Positions 27,735-36,527 of a DNA stretch of 64,000 nt are shown one piece after another. The notes beneath the pieces are model-generated. The model did no database searches. It was not told where the DNA came from and was given only the letters and a program-made list of their open reading frames with translations. The position numbers and the translations under genes are program-made. The stretch comes from Rikenellaceae bacterium (GTDB taxonomy: Bacteria > Bacteroidota > Bacteroidia > Bacteroidales > Rikenellaceae): the NCBI GenBank assembly GCA_015059735.1, contig SUZX01000002.1:1-64000 (forward strand), written 5' to 3'. Position 1 is the stretch's first letter. Each line of letters opens with the position of its first letter.

Positions 27735-28646
27735 ATGCTAAAACCTACATTGCTTGTATTGGCTGCCGGAATGGGGTCGCGTTATGGCTCATTGAAACAG
27801 ATGGATGGTGTGGGCCCCAACAACGAGGCTATTATCGATTATTCGATTTACGATGCGATTCGTGCCGGATTCGGTAAGGTTGTGTTTGTTATTCGTCACT
27901 CGTTCGAAAAAGAGTTTCGCGAGGTCTTTTCTGCTGAACGTTTCAGCGGACGTATTGCTGTGGAGTTTGTTTTTCAAGAGTTGGACTATCTGCCCGAAGG
28001 TTTGGCAGTCCCCGAAGGGCGTGTGAAACCTTGGGGAACCAATCATGCCGTATTGATGGCAGCCGATGTGGTAAAAGAGCCTTTTGCAGTGATCAATGCT
28101 GATGATTTTTATGGAGCAGAAGCATACCAAACCATTGGCGAATACCTTTCGCAACTTGGCAATTCGGCAAATCGCTATTGTATGGTGGCCTACGATTTGA
28201 ATAGAACCCTTTCGTCCAACGGTACAGTGTCGCGCGGAGTGTGTGGTGTGGATGCTGCCGGTAACCTTACCTCAATGGTCGAGCGCACACAGATCGAACG
28301 TATGCCCGACGGACAGATTGTTTTCCATGATGGCGGAGCCGATGAGCCGTTGGCTGAGGATACTCCCGTGTCGATGAACCTTTTTGGATTTACTCCTGAC
28401 TATTTTGTGCATACTTGTGACTACTTCAAAACATGGTTTGCGGAGAACAGTCACAATATAAAAGCTGAGTTCTATATTCCGACTATGGTCAATAAACTCA
28501 TCGGTGATGGAACATCTCAATTGCGCGTATTGCGTTCGACTGCTCAATGGCACGGTGTGACCTACAAAGAGGATAAACCGGCATTGGTCGCAGCATTAAA
28601 CGAGATGATTGCTGCTGGAAAATATCCGAAAAACCTTTGGGAATAA
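27735..28646 (+). CDS. Sugar nucleotidyltransferase-like protein
   Basis: A 303-residue cytoplasmic protein of the NTP-transferase family, which joins a nucleotide to a sugar phosphate. The N-terminal signature is LVLAAGMGSRYGSLKQMDGVGP (nucleotide loop with the catalytic Arg and Lys); further motifs are KPWGTNHAVLMA and the metal-binding INADDFYG. The C-terminal part has YKEDKPALVAALNEMI. Substrate unknown; homologues are annotated only as nucleotidyltransferases. It has its own promoter and terminator. Confidence 0.9.
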   Translation: MLKPTLLVLAAGMGSRYGSLKQMDGVGPNNEAIIDYSIYDAIRAGFGKVVFVIRHSFEKEFREVFSAERFSGRIAVEFVFQELDYLPEGLAVPEGRVKPWGTNHAVLMAADVVKEPFAVINADDFYGAEAYQTIGEYLSQLGNSANRYCMVAYDLNRTLSSNGTVSRGVCGVDAAGNLTSMVERTQIERMPDGQIVFHDGGADEPLAEDTPVSMNLFGFTPDYFVHTCDYFKTWFAENSHNIKAEFYIPTMVNKLIGDGTSQLRVLRSTAQWHGVTYKEDKPALVAALNEMIAAGKYPKNLWE

Positions 28647-28666
28647 CAGCTGTGTTTTATTAGAAT

Positions 28667-28706
28667 AAAGATAGTTGCCCGTGCGGAGCAGGCAACTATC
28701 TTTTGT
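28667..28706. terminator. Terminator between two convergent genes
   Basis: Perfect 13-bp stem AAAGATAGTTGCC/GGCAACTATCTTT with a 12-base loop. The plus side continues TTGTTTTG and the minus side CTTTATTC, so it may work in both directions. Confidence 0.88.
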
Positions 28707-28717
28707 TTTGGGATCAC

Positions 28718-29107
28718 TCAATCCAAGAATCCTATACAAACTAACTTTGTACGCACTTTTTTCCAATCGACAGCCGGACGTTCCCAACCGTCGATAAATT
28801 GTAAGGGACAACCCAACGCGCTATCGTCGATATACAGATCGGCATAGATTTTGGGAGATCGGCTCCATCGCCGTTGTTCGGGATTTTCGTTGACTGCCCA
28901 AAGTGGGATCTTGCGGGTGCGAAACCATGCGACTGCTTGACGTAACGTTTCTCCGTGACGTAGAGTATATAGAATCAGACGATACCCTTTCTCGGTCAGT
29001 TCGCGGAGTACCTCCTCGGCTCCGATTTCCTCGCCGATTTCGGGATAGGCATGGGTTACTACCGTGCCATCAAAATCTATGGCTATGATTGCATTGTATC
29101 GAGTCAT
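28718..29107 (-). CDS. Small HAD-like hydrolase coupled to the Wzc kinase
   Basis: A 129-residue cytoplasmic protein. It has the HAD motif I DFDGTVV (Asp11 and Asp13), a long helix and strand GYRLILYTLRHGETL where motif II Ser/Thr is expected, a Lys-bearing SPKIYADLYIDDSALG for motifs III/IV. It has no cap domain and no signal peptide. The start overlaps the wzc stop by one base (TAATG), so translation is coupled. HAD proteins of this type are widespread in Bacteroidota and their substrate is unknown. Dephosphorylation of the kinase or a sugar phosphate in polysaccharide synthesis is a guess from context. Confidence 0.83.
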   Translation of the reverse strand: MTRYNAIIAIDFDGTVVTHAYPEIGEEIGAEEVLRELTEKGYRLILYTLRHGETLRQAVAWFRTRKIPLWAVNENPEQRRWSRSPKIYADLYIDDSALGCPLQFIDGWERPAVDWKKVRTKLVCIGFLD

Positions 29108-31539
29108 TATGCGTGTACTTTGCGGTTGCGGACGAGCCAATACAACCAATTTATGATCCGTTGTCGATAACTTAAAATATCACACTCCTCCTCTTTCAAA
29201 TTGTAACCATAACCGTATCCGTGTCGTTGGGTATTAGTGCCGTTCAGTACGATGCAAAGATTGTGAAATCGTTTTTCGCGGTGCAGTCGTTCGATGTCGG
29301 GCAATTGCTCGCGGTCGAGATCTCCTTCTCGAATGACATAAATGCAAAGATCGGCAAGCCGGTCGCAAATTTGGGCATCGGCTACTGATATGGCTGGGGT
29401 ACAGTCCATAAATACATAATCGTAACGATTGCGCAATTCATTGATTAATTGATCTAACCGATCGGATAGTAATATCTCAGCCGGATTAGGAGGTTGGATT
29501 CCGGCATATATGGCGTCGATATTTTGATGCAGAGAAGTCGTATGTATGAGTGTGTCGATATTTGTATTGTTCCTTGTTATGTAGGCCGTTACACCTCGCG
29601 GAGATTTTCCGTACCCTTGTTGTGAGGAGAAGGTGTGACGACGCAGGTCGAGATCGACGATTATCACTCGTTTTCCGGTTGCAGAGAGGGCGATGGCGAG
29701 ATTTTTTGTTATAAATGTCTTTCCTGCATGAGGTTTTGATGAGGTAAATAATATGGTGCGAATCGGTTTTTCGGGACTCACATTCAAAAATGCCATGTTT
29801 GAACGTAAAATGCGAAAAGCCTCAGACAGGGGGTCGCGTCCCGTTTCGTGTATAAGTGTAGAATGAGCACATCGCGGAATTTCGCCTAAAAACGGAGCGC
29901 TAATATACTCTTCGATATCTTTACGGTTGCGAACGGAGGTGTTGAGTATTTCGATAAGTAGAAGTAGCGCAAAAGGAATTGCAATGCCTGCAATTATGGC
30001 TATACCTAAAATTACAGCTGGTCGTGGGGCTATTGGAGTGTTGTTTCCGTACGCAGAATCGATCGTACGAGCATTACTTTCGGCGATGGCATAGCCGAGT
30101 TGGCTCTCTTCTTGTTTGTTTAGCAAATATAAAAAGAGTTCTTCTTTGATTTTTTGTAATCGGGCAATTGTGAGTAATGCTCTTTCTCGTGCCGGTAAGG
30201 CGGCGATGCGTCGGTTCGTTTGTCGCTCCTCGTTCTGCAATAGATTGCGTTGTAATTCCAACGTGGCAATCCGCGCATTGAGTGATGCGATGATGGCATG
30301 ACGGATTTCGCCGAGTGTGGTTTCAATTTCTTGCACAATGGGATTGTAGGCCGAACTGTTTTCAAGGAGTTTTTTATGCTTGATGATTGCCCGATTGTAT
30401 TCGGCAATTTGTGTGGCGATTACATTGTTCGTTTCGTCGATAGTCGCGGGTATTGGGTTGTCGGCATTTTTCTGATCGGAGAGGTAATCTCTAATGAATG
30501 TAGCCATGCGGATTCGGCTCTCGACCGATAACCCCTCGGCTTTGAAACGAGAACTCTCGGCCGAATTACGTTCGGCATCGGTGACAAAGTTGGTCAAATT
30601 GTTCGTCTGTTTGATATGCTGAATATTGCGATCTACATCGCCCAATTCCCGACCGATTACCTCCAAGCGTGCCGCGATGAAATCGGAAGTCGCCTTTGAA
30701 ATTCGGCGTTTGTCTTCGATGGCATCGTCGTTGTAGATTGCAATGAGGGTGTTGAGGATATCCTCGGCACGACGAGGAACGATATCTTCGATCGAGATCT
30801 CCGCTACGGAGCCTTGACGTTGGGGCACTGCACATTTTATGCGGTTACGATAGGTGTCAATTGCATCGGAGAGTGATGAGTGGGTCACTACGATCGGTTT
30901 TCCCAACTCGTTGGGTTGCAGTTCGCGGAGTTTGTGTGCGACAATCGCACCAACAGGAGTTTGGAGCGTGTCACCGTAGTTTGCTTTTATTTGCGTGGAA
31001 AATATCTCTTCGGATAATTGATCGGATGTAAAATTGCTCAACACACAATTCTCTTTTTGGGGAGTAATCGTGAGCGAAAGGTGTTGATTGTCGGAAGATT
31101 TTGGAAAGTCGATTTTAATGGGGGAGTTGCCATAAAGGTCGCGGTCGAGTAATGTTCTCGGCTTTTGGTATGTAATATTCAAGTCGAGTTGTTGTACCAC
31201 CCGTGACATTAATCGTCGCGATCGTAGCATGACGAGTTCGTTTTCGATATTGCGGGAGTTTTGTAATCCTGCCAAATCGCTGAATGTCGTCAACTCGGAG
31301 GAGCCACCTTTGTTGAAATCCTTGACCAAAATGGTTGTTGTGCGCCGATAGGTTTTGGGTGTCTGTGCCAAATAGAATAGGGCGCCTGCAAGAGATATAA
31401 ATATCGAAATAACAAACCAATACCAATTGAGAGTAATGGTGTGAAGCAGGTCATGGAGCGAGAATGCACCTCGTGTAGGTTCTCTATCAAAGTTGTTTGT
31501 AGGAGTGTTGTAAAAATCGGTCATGGTATGGATGATCAT
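29107..31539 (-). CDS. Wzc-type polysaccharide tyrosine autokinase/co-polymerase
   Basis: Inner-membrane protein that controls capsule or exopolysaccharide chain length and export. The 810-residue protein has a Wzz domain with a first helix (NWYWFVISIFISLAGALFYLA), a long coiled-coil periplasmic part, a second helix (VILGIAIIAGIAIPFALLLLIEI) near residue 515, then the BY-kinase domain: Walker A SSKPHAGKTFITKN, Walker A' VIIVDLDLRR, Walker B DYVFMDCTPAIS. The C-terminus carries the tyrosine cluster GYGYGYN, the usual autophosphorylation site. It overlaps the wza stop by ATGA. Glycosyltransferases and flippase are absent nearby. Confidence 0.95.
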   Translation of the reverse strand: MIIHTMTDFYNTPTNNFDREPTRGAFSLHDLLHTITLNWYWFVISIFISLAGALFYLAQTPKTYRRTTTILVKDFNKGGSSELTTFSDLAGLQNSRNIENELVMLRSRRLMSRVVQQLDLNITYQKPRTLLDRDLYGNSPIKIDFPKSSDNQHLSLTITPQKENCVLSNFTSDQLSEEIFSTQIKANYGDTLQTPVGAIVAHKLRELQPNELGKPIVVTHSSLSDAIDTYRNRIKCAVPQRQGSVAEISIEDIVPRRAEDILNTLIAIYNDDAIEDKRRISKATSDFIAARLEVIGRELGDVDRNIQHIKQTNNLTNFVTDAERNSAESSRFKAEGLSVESRIRMATFIRDYLSDQKNADNPIPATIDETNNVIATQIAEYNRAIIKHKKLLENSSAYNPIVQEIETTLGEIRHAIIASLNARIATLELQRNLLQNEERQTNRRIAALPARERALLTIARLQKIKEELFLYLLNKQEESQLGYAIAESNARTIDSAYGNNTPIAPRPAVILGIAIIAGIAIPFALLLLIEILNTSVRNRKDIEEYISAPFLGEIPRCAHSTLIHETGRDPLSEAFRILRSNMAFLNVSPEKPIRTILFTSSKPHAGKTFITKNLAIALSATGKRVIIVDLDLRRHTFSSQQGYGKSPRGVTAYITRNNTNIDTLIHTTSLHQNIDAIYAGIQPPNPAEILLSDRLDQLINELRNRYDYVFMDCTPAISVADAQICDRLADLCIYVIREGDLDREQLPDIERLHREKRFHNLCIVLNGTNTQRHGYGYGYNLKEEECDILSYRQRIINWLYWLVRNRKVHA

Positions 31540-32330
31540 TTAACCAACGTTGCGATCAAAGTGGCCACTGCGATGATGGTGCCGGCCAATGAAAGATAGA
31601 ATGTTCGGTTTTGGCTGATGGTTCCCGATTGCGCTCGTTGTCGATTGGATTTGACATAGACCACATCGTTTTGTTGCAGATAGAAAATCGGGGAATCAAA
31701 AGCACTTTTTGAAGTAAGGTCGATATATTCGATTGAGCGTCTTCCATTGATTTCGCGAGCTACGGCAACTTTATCCCTTTCTCCATAGATAGTGATGTCG
31801 CCGGCCAAAGCCAATGCATCGAAAATGGATATTTTATCCCGTATGATATCGTAATACCCGGGGCGGGCAACCTCTCCGAGAATGGCGATTTTCATATCGA
31901 CAAACTCCACGTTGACCGAAGGATCGTCGATATATCCTCCGGCGGTGATTCGATCGGCAATGAGGCGGACAAGCTCACTACGTGTTTTTCCGGCAGCTTT
32001 CACTGCTCCGATTACGGGCATTTCGAGCATCCCGTTTTCGTCCACCGTGCGAACTTGAAGCGACTGGTTGCCTTGTCCTTGTGCGGGTTCTCCCGAAAGT
32101 GAACTGTATGTTGACCACGCGTTGAATGGAACAGCCAATTCGGGATTACGGCTACTGACCACCACCGTCAGGCGGTCGAGAGGTTTGATACGTATCTGTC
32201 CGTTTGGTATCTCTTCTTCGGCGGATGAAAAATTCCCGCTTTGCAGATACCACGCATTTTTGTATGTCGAGCAGGCACAGAGCATCGAACCGGTAACTAA
32301 TAGGATGAAGATCGTTCGAAATGATAGCAT
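31536..32330 (-). CDS. Wza-type polysaccharide export lipoprotein
   Basis: Outer-membrane exporter lipoprotein. With the ATG at 32330 the 264-residue precursor has a clean leader MLSFRTIFILLVTGSMLCAC (lipid Cys20), the poly_export domain (IRIKPLDRLTVVVSSRNPELAVPFN; LEMPVIGAVKAAGKT), a SLBB-like domain (KIAILGEVARPGYYDI) and a C-terminal hydrophobic segment (FYLSLAGTIIAVATLIATL). It is shorter than E. coli Wza. The longer frame would need a TTG start inside its own promoter, so 32330 is preferred. It heads the wza-wzc-HAD operon. Confidence 0.93.
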   Translation of the reverse strand: MLSFRTIFILLVTGSMLCACSTYKNAWYLQSGNFSSAEEEIPNGQIRIKPLDRLTVVVSSRNPELAVPFNAWSTYSSLSGEPAQGQGNQSLQVRTVDENGMLEMPVIGAVKAAGKTRSELVRLIADRITAGGYIDDPSVNVEFVDMKIAILGEVARPGYYDIIRDKISIFDALALAGDITIYGERDKVAVAREINGRRSIEYIDLTSKSAFDSPIFYLQQNDVVYVKSNRQRAQSGTISQNRTFYLSLAGTIIAVATLIATLVK

Positions 32331-32365
32331 ACGGGGAATGAAAATCGGTTGTTTTTTTATTGGAG

Positions 32366-32397
32366 CAAAAATACGAGTAATCACTCTGTTAGTCAAT
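32366..32397 (-). promoter_or_regulatory. Promoter of the wza-wzc-HAD operon
   Basis: On the minus strand TATTTTTG (32366-32373) lies 20 bases after ATTG (32394-32397), a three-of-four match to the -33 box. The ATG at 32330 follows 36 bases downstream. Confidence 0.6.
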
Positions 32398-32561
32398 ATA
32401 TTTCAGGCCTTATTTGTCGCTTTTTCGGATAAGAAAAAAGGTCGGTTGGGGTTGGAAAGTGTGTTATTCGGACAATGTTGGAAATTGCCCAAATAAGACT
32501 TGAAAAATACATGAGGAGCAAACGGAGTAGCATGCATATCGCAGCTTCTGTCGGCGGATTG

Positions 32562-32592
32562 GTTGAGAATCCGAAAATAAAAGTTAACTTTG
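32562..32592 (+). promoter_or_regulatory. Promoter of the GH13 gene
   Basis: GTTG (32562-32565), 19 bases, TAACTTTG (32585-32592). It lies within the in-frame upstream extension of the GH13 ORF and so supports the ATG at 32628. Confidence 0.55.
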
Positions 32593-32627
32593 AACGTTTT
32601 TTAAGCGACCATAAGATAAATTACTAT

Positions 32628-33914
32628 ATGTTGTCCACACATCCCCAATGGAGCTATCAGGCTGTCGTCTATGAGATGAATGTGCGTCAATTGACTCCCG
32701 AAGGAACTCTTCGGGCGGCTACCGAACGTTTGTCTTTTTTAAGTCGGATGGGAATCGATGTCGTTTGGCTTATGCCGATCTACCCGATTGGCAAGGAGGG
32801 GCGCAAGGGTACGCTCGGCTCCTATTATTCGGTGTGGGATTATTGTGCCGTAAATCCGGAGATGGGCACAATGACCGATTTGGACTGTTTTGTCGCCGAG
32901 GCACATCGGCTCGGTATGCGGGTTCTGCTCGATTGGGTGGCCAACCATACGGCGCGTGATGCCCGTTGGATTGCGGAGTATCCCGATCGTTACGAACGTG
33001 ATGAGCATGGCGAAGCTGTCGTGCCGTGGGATTGGACCGATACGGCAAAACTCGACTACACCAATCCGGAAGTATGGGAGGCACAAACCGAGGCTATGGA
33101 GTTTTGGCTAACACAACATGCCATCGATGGTTTCCGTTGCGATATGGCCATGCTTGTGCCGGTGGAGTTTTGGCATCAGACCGTTCGCCGATTACGGAAT
33201 GTAAAACCCGATCTATTCATGTTGGCTGAGGCCGAGGAGTGCAATCTGTTCGATCATAATACGTTTGATGCCTGTTATGCGTGGGAGATGCACCACCTGA
33301 TGAACGATGTGGCGCAACAACGAGTGAGAGTTCCGGTTCTGCGCAATTATCTTTATGCCGATCGGGATCGATATCCCGAGACTGCCATGAGATTGACATT
33401 TACCTCTAACCATGATGAAAACTCATGGAGCGGATCGGAATTTGCCCGTATGGGGGCGGCTCGTGAGATCATGGCGGTTTTTACCTTTGTTGTGCCACGA
33501 GGCTTACCCCTGATTTATACGGGACAGGAGGTAGGCTATGATCATACGTTTGCGTTTTTCGATCGGGATCCGATTCCTGCCGACCGTTATATCGAAAATA
33601 CATTTTTCGAGTTTTATCAACGTCTTGCAACGTTGCGTCATGAGAATCCGGCCCTTGCTTCTGGCGGTCGTGGCGGTCGGATGATTGAGTTGCGTAACAA
33701 TGCCGAGGATTGTTTGATGACTTTTGTCCGCGAGGTGGACGATAATCGGGTTGTTGTATTGATGAATCTTTCGCCTTATACGATTCAAGCTGATTATCAT
33801 ACCGGAATATATGCCGGCATGTATGTTGATGCCATGACGGGTGAAGCGTACGAATTGCGCGGACGGGTAGAGGAGGTAATGCCGTCATGGAGTTATCGGA
33901 TTTTGATTCGCTAA
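32628..33914 (+). CDS. Alpha-amylase family (GH13) glycoside hydrolase
   Basis: A 428-residue enzyme acting on alpha-glucans. It has no signal peptide, so it works in the cytoplasm, probably on maltodextrin or glycogen. The GH13 catalytic triad is complete: nucleophile Asp172 in DGFRCDMA, acid/base Glu201 in MLAEAEE, and Asp263 in TSNHDEN. DWVANH (102-107) is conserved region I. The (beta/alpha)8 barrel is followed by a short C-terminal beta domain (VVVLMNLSPYTIQADYHTG). The 152-base in-frame extension upstream contains the promoter and was excluded. It is divergent from wza. Confidence 0.93.
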   Translation: MLSTHPQWSYQAVVYEMNVRQLTPEGTLRAATERLSFLSRMGIDVVWLMPIYPIGKEGRKGTLGSYYSVWDYCAVNPEMGTMTDLDCFVAEAHRLGMRVLLDWVANHTARDARWIAEYPDRYERDEHGEAVVPWDWTDTAKLDYTNPEVWEAQTEAMEFWLTQHAIDGFRCDMAMLVPVEFWHQTVRRLRNVKPDLFMLAEAEECNLFDHNTFDACYAWEMHHLMNDVAQQRVRVPVLRNYLYADRDRYPETAMRLTFTSNHDENSWSGSEFARMGAAREIMAVFTFVVPRGLPLIYTGQEVGYDHTFAFFDRDPIPADRYIENTFFEFYQRLATLRHENPALASGGRGGRMIELRNNAEDCLMTFVREVDDNRVVVLMNLSPYTIQADYHTGIYAGMYVDAMTGEAYELRGRVEEVMPSWSYRILIR

Positions 33915-33950
33915 TCGCCTATGATCGGATGGTGGCGTAAAATATATTTG

Positions 33951-33958
33951 TAAATTTG
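33951..33958 (+). promoter_or_regulatory. -7 element (TAAATTTG) of the TPM/LemA pair
   Basis: TAAATTTG lies 20 bases before the ATG at 33979; TATATTTG at 33943-33950 is a second candidate. No good -33 box. Confidence 0.4.
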
Positions 33959-33978
33959 CATCAGCAACAAAGAGAAGT

Positions 33979-34881
33979 ATGAAGAGATTTCTGCTATTTT
34001 GTGTATTGTTATGCCATGTGGTGGTGGGCGTTGCCGGAACTTATCGGATTGAAGAGATCCCCAATGTGCAACAGCGGGATCGGCGACATTATGTTTCTAA
34101 TCCCGATGGAATTCTCTCATCTGAAACTGTGGCGCATATGGATTCGCTTTGCGCATCGTTGCGTGAACGAGGTTTGGCGCAGGTGGCAGTTGTTGCGGTT
34201 GATGATATTGCAGACGACGATGTTTTTGATTTTGCTATCCGGTTGTTTCGTCATTGGGGTGTTGGTAGCGCTAAGAATGATAATGGATTGGGAATCCTGT
34301 TGGTGAAGAATCGTCGCGAGATTCGTTTTGTGACAGGCAATGGTTTGGAAGGAGTCTTGCCTGATGCTCTCTGCAAACGGATTCAAATGGAATACATGTT
34401 ACCAGCGTTCCGTAAGGGAGATTATAATTTGGGTATGGTGGCAGGTGTTGAGGCTGCTGTACGGTTGATCGAAGGCGGTGCGTTGATTCCGGTGGCAGAC
34501 CAAAATATTAATGCTCCGATTGGTATGATCTTGTTGGTGATAGTGGCCGGTATGATGTTGGTCTTCTTCATGATTGCCCGAGTACAACGCGAACAGCGAC
34601 GTTGCCCGCAGTGCGGTAACCTGACACTTGCTAAGCAGTCGCAAAAGATTCTGCGTGTTACCCGTAATTACCGTGATATTGAGGTGACGTATGTGTGTAG
34701 CCATTGTGGAAAAGTGGTACAGCGGCAGACGCGCAATATACGTGACGATAATTTCGGCGGTGGAATTGGCGGCGGAACAATCATCGGCGGTTTTGGAGGT
34801 CGAGGTTTTGGCGGTGGCTCGTTTGGAGGCGGTTTTGGAGGCGGCTCGTTCGGCGGTGGCGGCGCAGGATCGAGATGGTAA
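33979..34881 (+). CDS. TPM-domain (YgcG-like) membrane protein with a zinc ribbon
   Basis: A 300-residue envelope protein. Signal peptide to about VGVAG; extracytoplasmic TPM domain (about 35-165: HYVSNPDGILSSETVAHMDSL; GVGSAKNDNGLGILLVKNRREIRF; LPAFRKGDYNLGMVAGV); one membrane helix (IGMILLVIVAGMMLVFFMIA). After it comes a cytoplasmic zinc ribbon with CPQCGN and CSHCGK spaced about 28 residues apart, then a low-complexity tail of FGGG repeats. TPM proteins are thought to act in membrane-protein or photosystem maintenance; LemA follows 36 bases later, and the pair is a common association in bacteria. Precise function unknown. Confidence 0.88.
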   Translation: MKRFLLFCVLLCHVVVGVAGTYRIEEIPNVQQRDRRHYVSNPDGILSSETVAHMDSLCASLRERGLAQVAVVAVDDIADDDVFDFAIRLFRHWGVGSAKNDNGLGILLVKNRREIRFVTGNGLEGVLPDALCKRIQMEYMLPAFRKGDYNLGMVAGVEAAVRLIEGGALIPVADQNINAPIGMILLVIVAGMMLVFFMIARVQREQRRCPQCGNLTLAKQSQKILRVTRNYRDIEVTYVCSHCGKVVQRQTRNIRDDNFGGGIGGGTIIGGFGGRGFGGGSFGGGFGGGSFGGGGAGSRW

Positions 34882-34917
34882 TTATAAAAGCATTATAATA
34901 TTAATAAACAGGAAAAT

Positions 34918-35493
34918 ATGAAAAAATGGATTTGGATTGGCGTAGTGGTCGTCGTAGCGATTTACTTCTACGCAACGTACAATGGTTTTGTAACCAAAGA
35001 AGAGGGGGTCAAAGGGGCATGGGCCAATGTCGAAACGCAATACCAACGACGCTCGGATTTGATTCCGAATTTGGTAAATACGGTGAAAGGGTATGCGGCG
35101 CATGAAACGAAGACTTTGAGCGATGTGACCGAGGCACGGGCAAAGGCAACCTCGATTAATCTTTCTGTCGATGAATTGACGCAGGAACGATTGAAAGAGT
35201 TTCAGCAGGCACAAGCACAGGTGCGCTCGGCATTGGGGCGATTGATTGCGGTGTCGGAGAATTATCCCGATTTGAAAGCAAGTAAAAATTTCTTGGAGTT
35301 GCAAGCCCAATTGGAGGGTACCGAAAATCGTATCACAGTGGCTCGCAAAGATTTCAACGAGATGGCGCAAGCGTATAATGTATCGGTGCGTCGTTTCCCG
35401 GCCAATTTGGTGGCTAAAATGTTCGGGTTTGATCAGAAACCCTACTTCGAGGCTGCCGAAGGTGCCGAGCAAGCACCCAAGGTGGAGTTTTAA
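34918..35493 (+). CDS. LemA family protein
   Basis: A 191-residue membrane-anchored protein with an N-terminal helix (WIWIGVVVVVAIYFYATY) and a helical LemA domain: NGFVTKEEGVKGAWANVETQYQRRSDLIPNLVNTVKGYAAHE, ASKNFLELQAQLEGTENRI and ARKDFNEMAQAYNVSVRRFP. Full family length. LemA function is unclear; in many genomes it is paired with a TPM-domain protein, as here. It is followed by a terminator at 35514. Confidence 0.95.
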   Translation: MKKWIWIGVVVVVAIYFYATYNGFVTKEEGVKGAWANVETQYQRRSDLIPNLVNTVKGYAAHETKTLSDVTEARAKATSINLSVDELTQERLKEFQQAQAQVRSALGRLIAVSENYPDLKASKNFLELQAQLEGTENRITVARKDFNEMAQAYNVSVRRFPANLVAKMFGFDQKPYFEAAEGAEQAPKVEF

Positions 35494-35513
35494 TGCAAAT
35501 TATAGATAAATTT

Positions 35514-35548
35514 AATCGAGAGGCGTGATCATGTCTCTCGATTTTTTA
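35514..35548 (+). terminator. Terminator after the LemA gene
   Basis: Perfect 9-bp stem AATCGAGAG/CTCTCGATT with a 12-base loop, followed by TTTTATT. Confidence 0.88.
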
Positions 35549-35748
35549 TTAAGTTGTCGTGAAATGTCAGAATACCAATCTATCTTTGGCGCGAAAATGT
35601 GGTGTTTGAAAGAAATGTAGCAGAATTGATCGGGTATTTGAAAAATGGCTACTTGGGAGAAGAATAAGAGGTGTTGCAAAAGAGATGGTCTGCTGAAATT
35701 TTGTTGAAAAATGGCAGAAAACAAACGAGAAACCTGCCAAAATTTTGT

Positions 35749-35756
35749 TAATTTTG
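35749..35756 (+). promoter_or_regulatory. -7 element (TAATTTTG) of the plsC-parE-parC genes
   Basis: TAATTTTG lies 38 bases before the ATG at 35795 and just before the TTG that would open the longer frame. No matching -33 box. Confidence 0.4.
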
Positions 35757-35794
35757 CAAATTGAATCAAATTGGGGTTAATCCCCTCGAAAGCT

Positions 35795-36523
35795 ATGTTG
35801 AGTGCAATTTACTATCTTTTTTTAGTGTTGTTGTGCACGTTGTTTCTGCTTCTGTCAGCAGTGGCGTTGGTCGTTTGTTGGCCTTTTGATCGGGCAAGAC
35901 GGGTAGTGCATGAACTTTCGCGTATTTTGGTGCGTATATTCTTTCTGATTCCTCCGTTTTGGAAACAGCGTATCATCGGGCGAGAGTTTGTCGATCGAAA
36001 AAAAACGTATGTTATTGTGTTGAACCACAATACAGTAATTGATATTCCGACGCTTTATTATGTACCGCTCAATTTCCGTTGGGTTTCGAAACGAGAGGTC
36101 TTCAAAGTGCCGTTCTTCGGACAGTTCTTGATTCTTCACGGAGATATCTGTATCAATCGAGGTAAGGCGGCTGAGGCAATGGAGCAACTTCTGCGCGAAG
36201 GAAAGATGTGGATTTCACGAGGAGCATCGGTGGCTATATTCCCCGAAGGAACTCGTTCGAACGATGGCGAGATACATCGATTTAAGGCCGGAGCTTTCAC
36301 GTTGGCTAAGGAGGCCGGTGTGGAGATTCTACCCATAGTGCTCGATGGTACAGCAACGCTGATCAAGAAAAATAAGATGTTCAACTGGGGTAATCGGATC
36401 ACCCTCCGCGTGTTGCCCCCCATATCGGTCGAGGACGTTGCTGCAATCGATACGCATGAGTTGATGGAGCGCGTGCATGACGATATGAGCAAGGCTCTTG
36501 CCGAGATTAGAACCCGAAAGTAA
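35795..36523 (+). CDS. 1-acyl-sn-glycerol-3-phosphate acyltransferase (PlsC family)
   Basis: Membrane-bound acyltransferase of phospholipid synthesis. The 242-residue protein has an N-terminal membrane segment (AIYYLFLVLLCTLFLLLSAVALVV), the catalytic HX4D motif as NHNTVID, the glycerol-phosphate site FPEGTRSND and a C-terminal IVLDGTA block. The frame can be opened 24 bases earlier at a TTG, but the ATG at 35795 gives a normal signal-anchor start. It ends 4 bases before parE and probably shares its transcript. Confidence 0.93.
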   Translation: MLSAIYYLFLVLLCTLFLLLSAVALVVCWPFDRARRVVHELSRILVRIFFLIPPFWKQRIIGREFVDRKKTYVIVLNHNTVIDIPTLYYVPLNFRWVSKREVFKVPFFGQFLILHGDICINRGKAAEAMEQLLREGKMWISRGASVAIFPEGTRSNDGEIHRFKAGAFTLAKEAGVEILPIVLDGTATLIKKNKMFNWGNRITLRVLPPISVEDVAAIDTHELMERVHDDMSKALAEIRTRK

Positions 36524-36527
36524 GATT

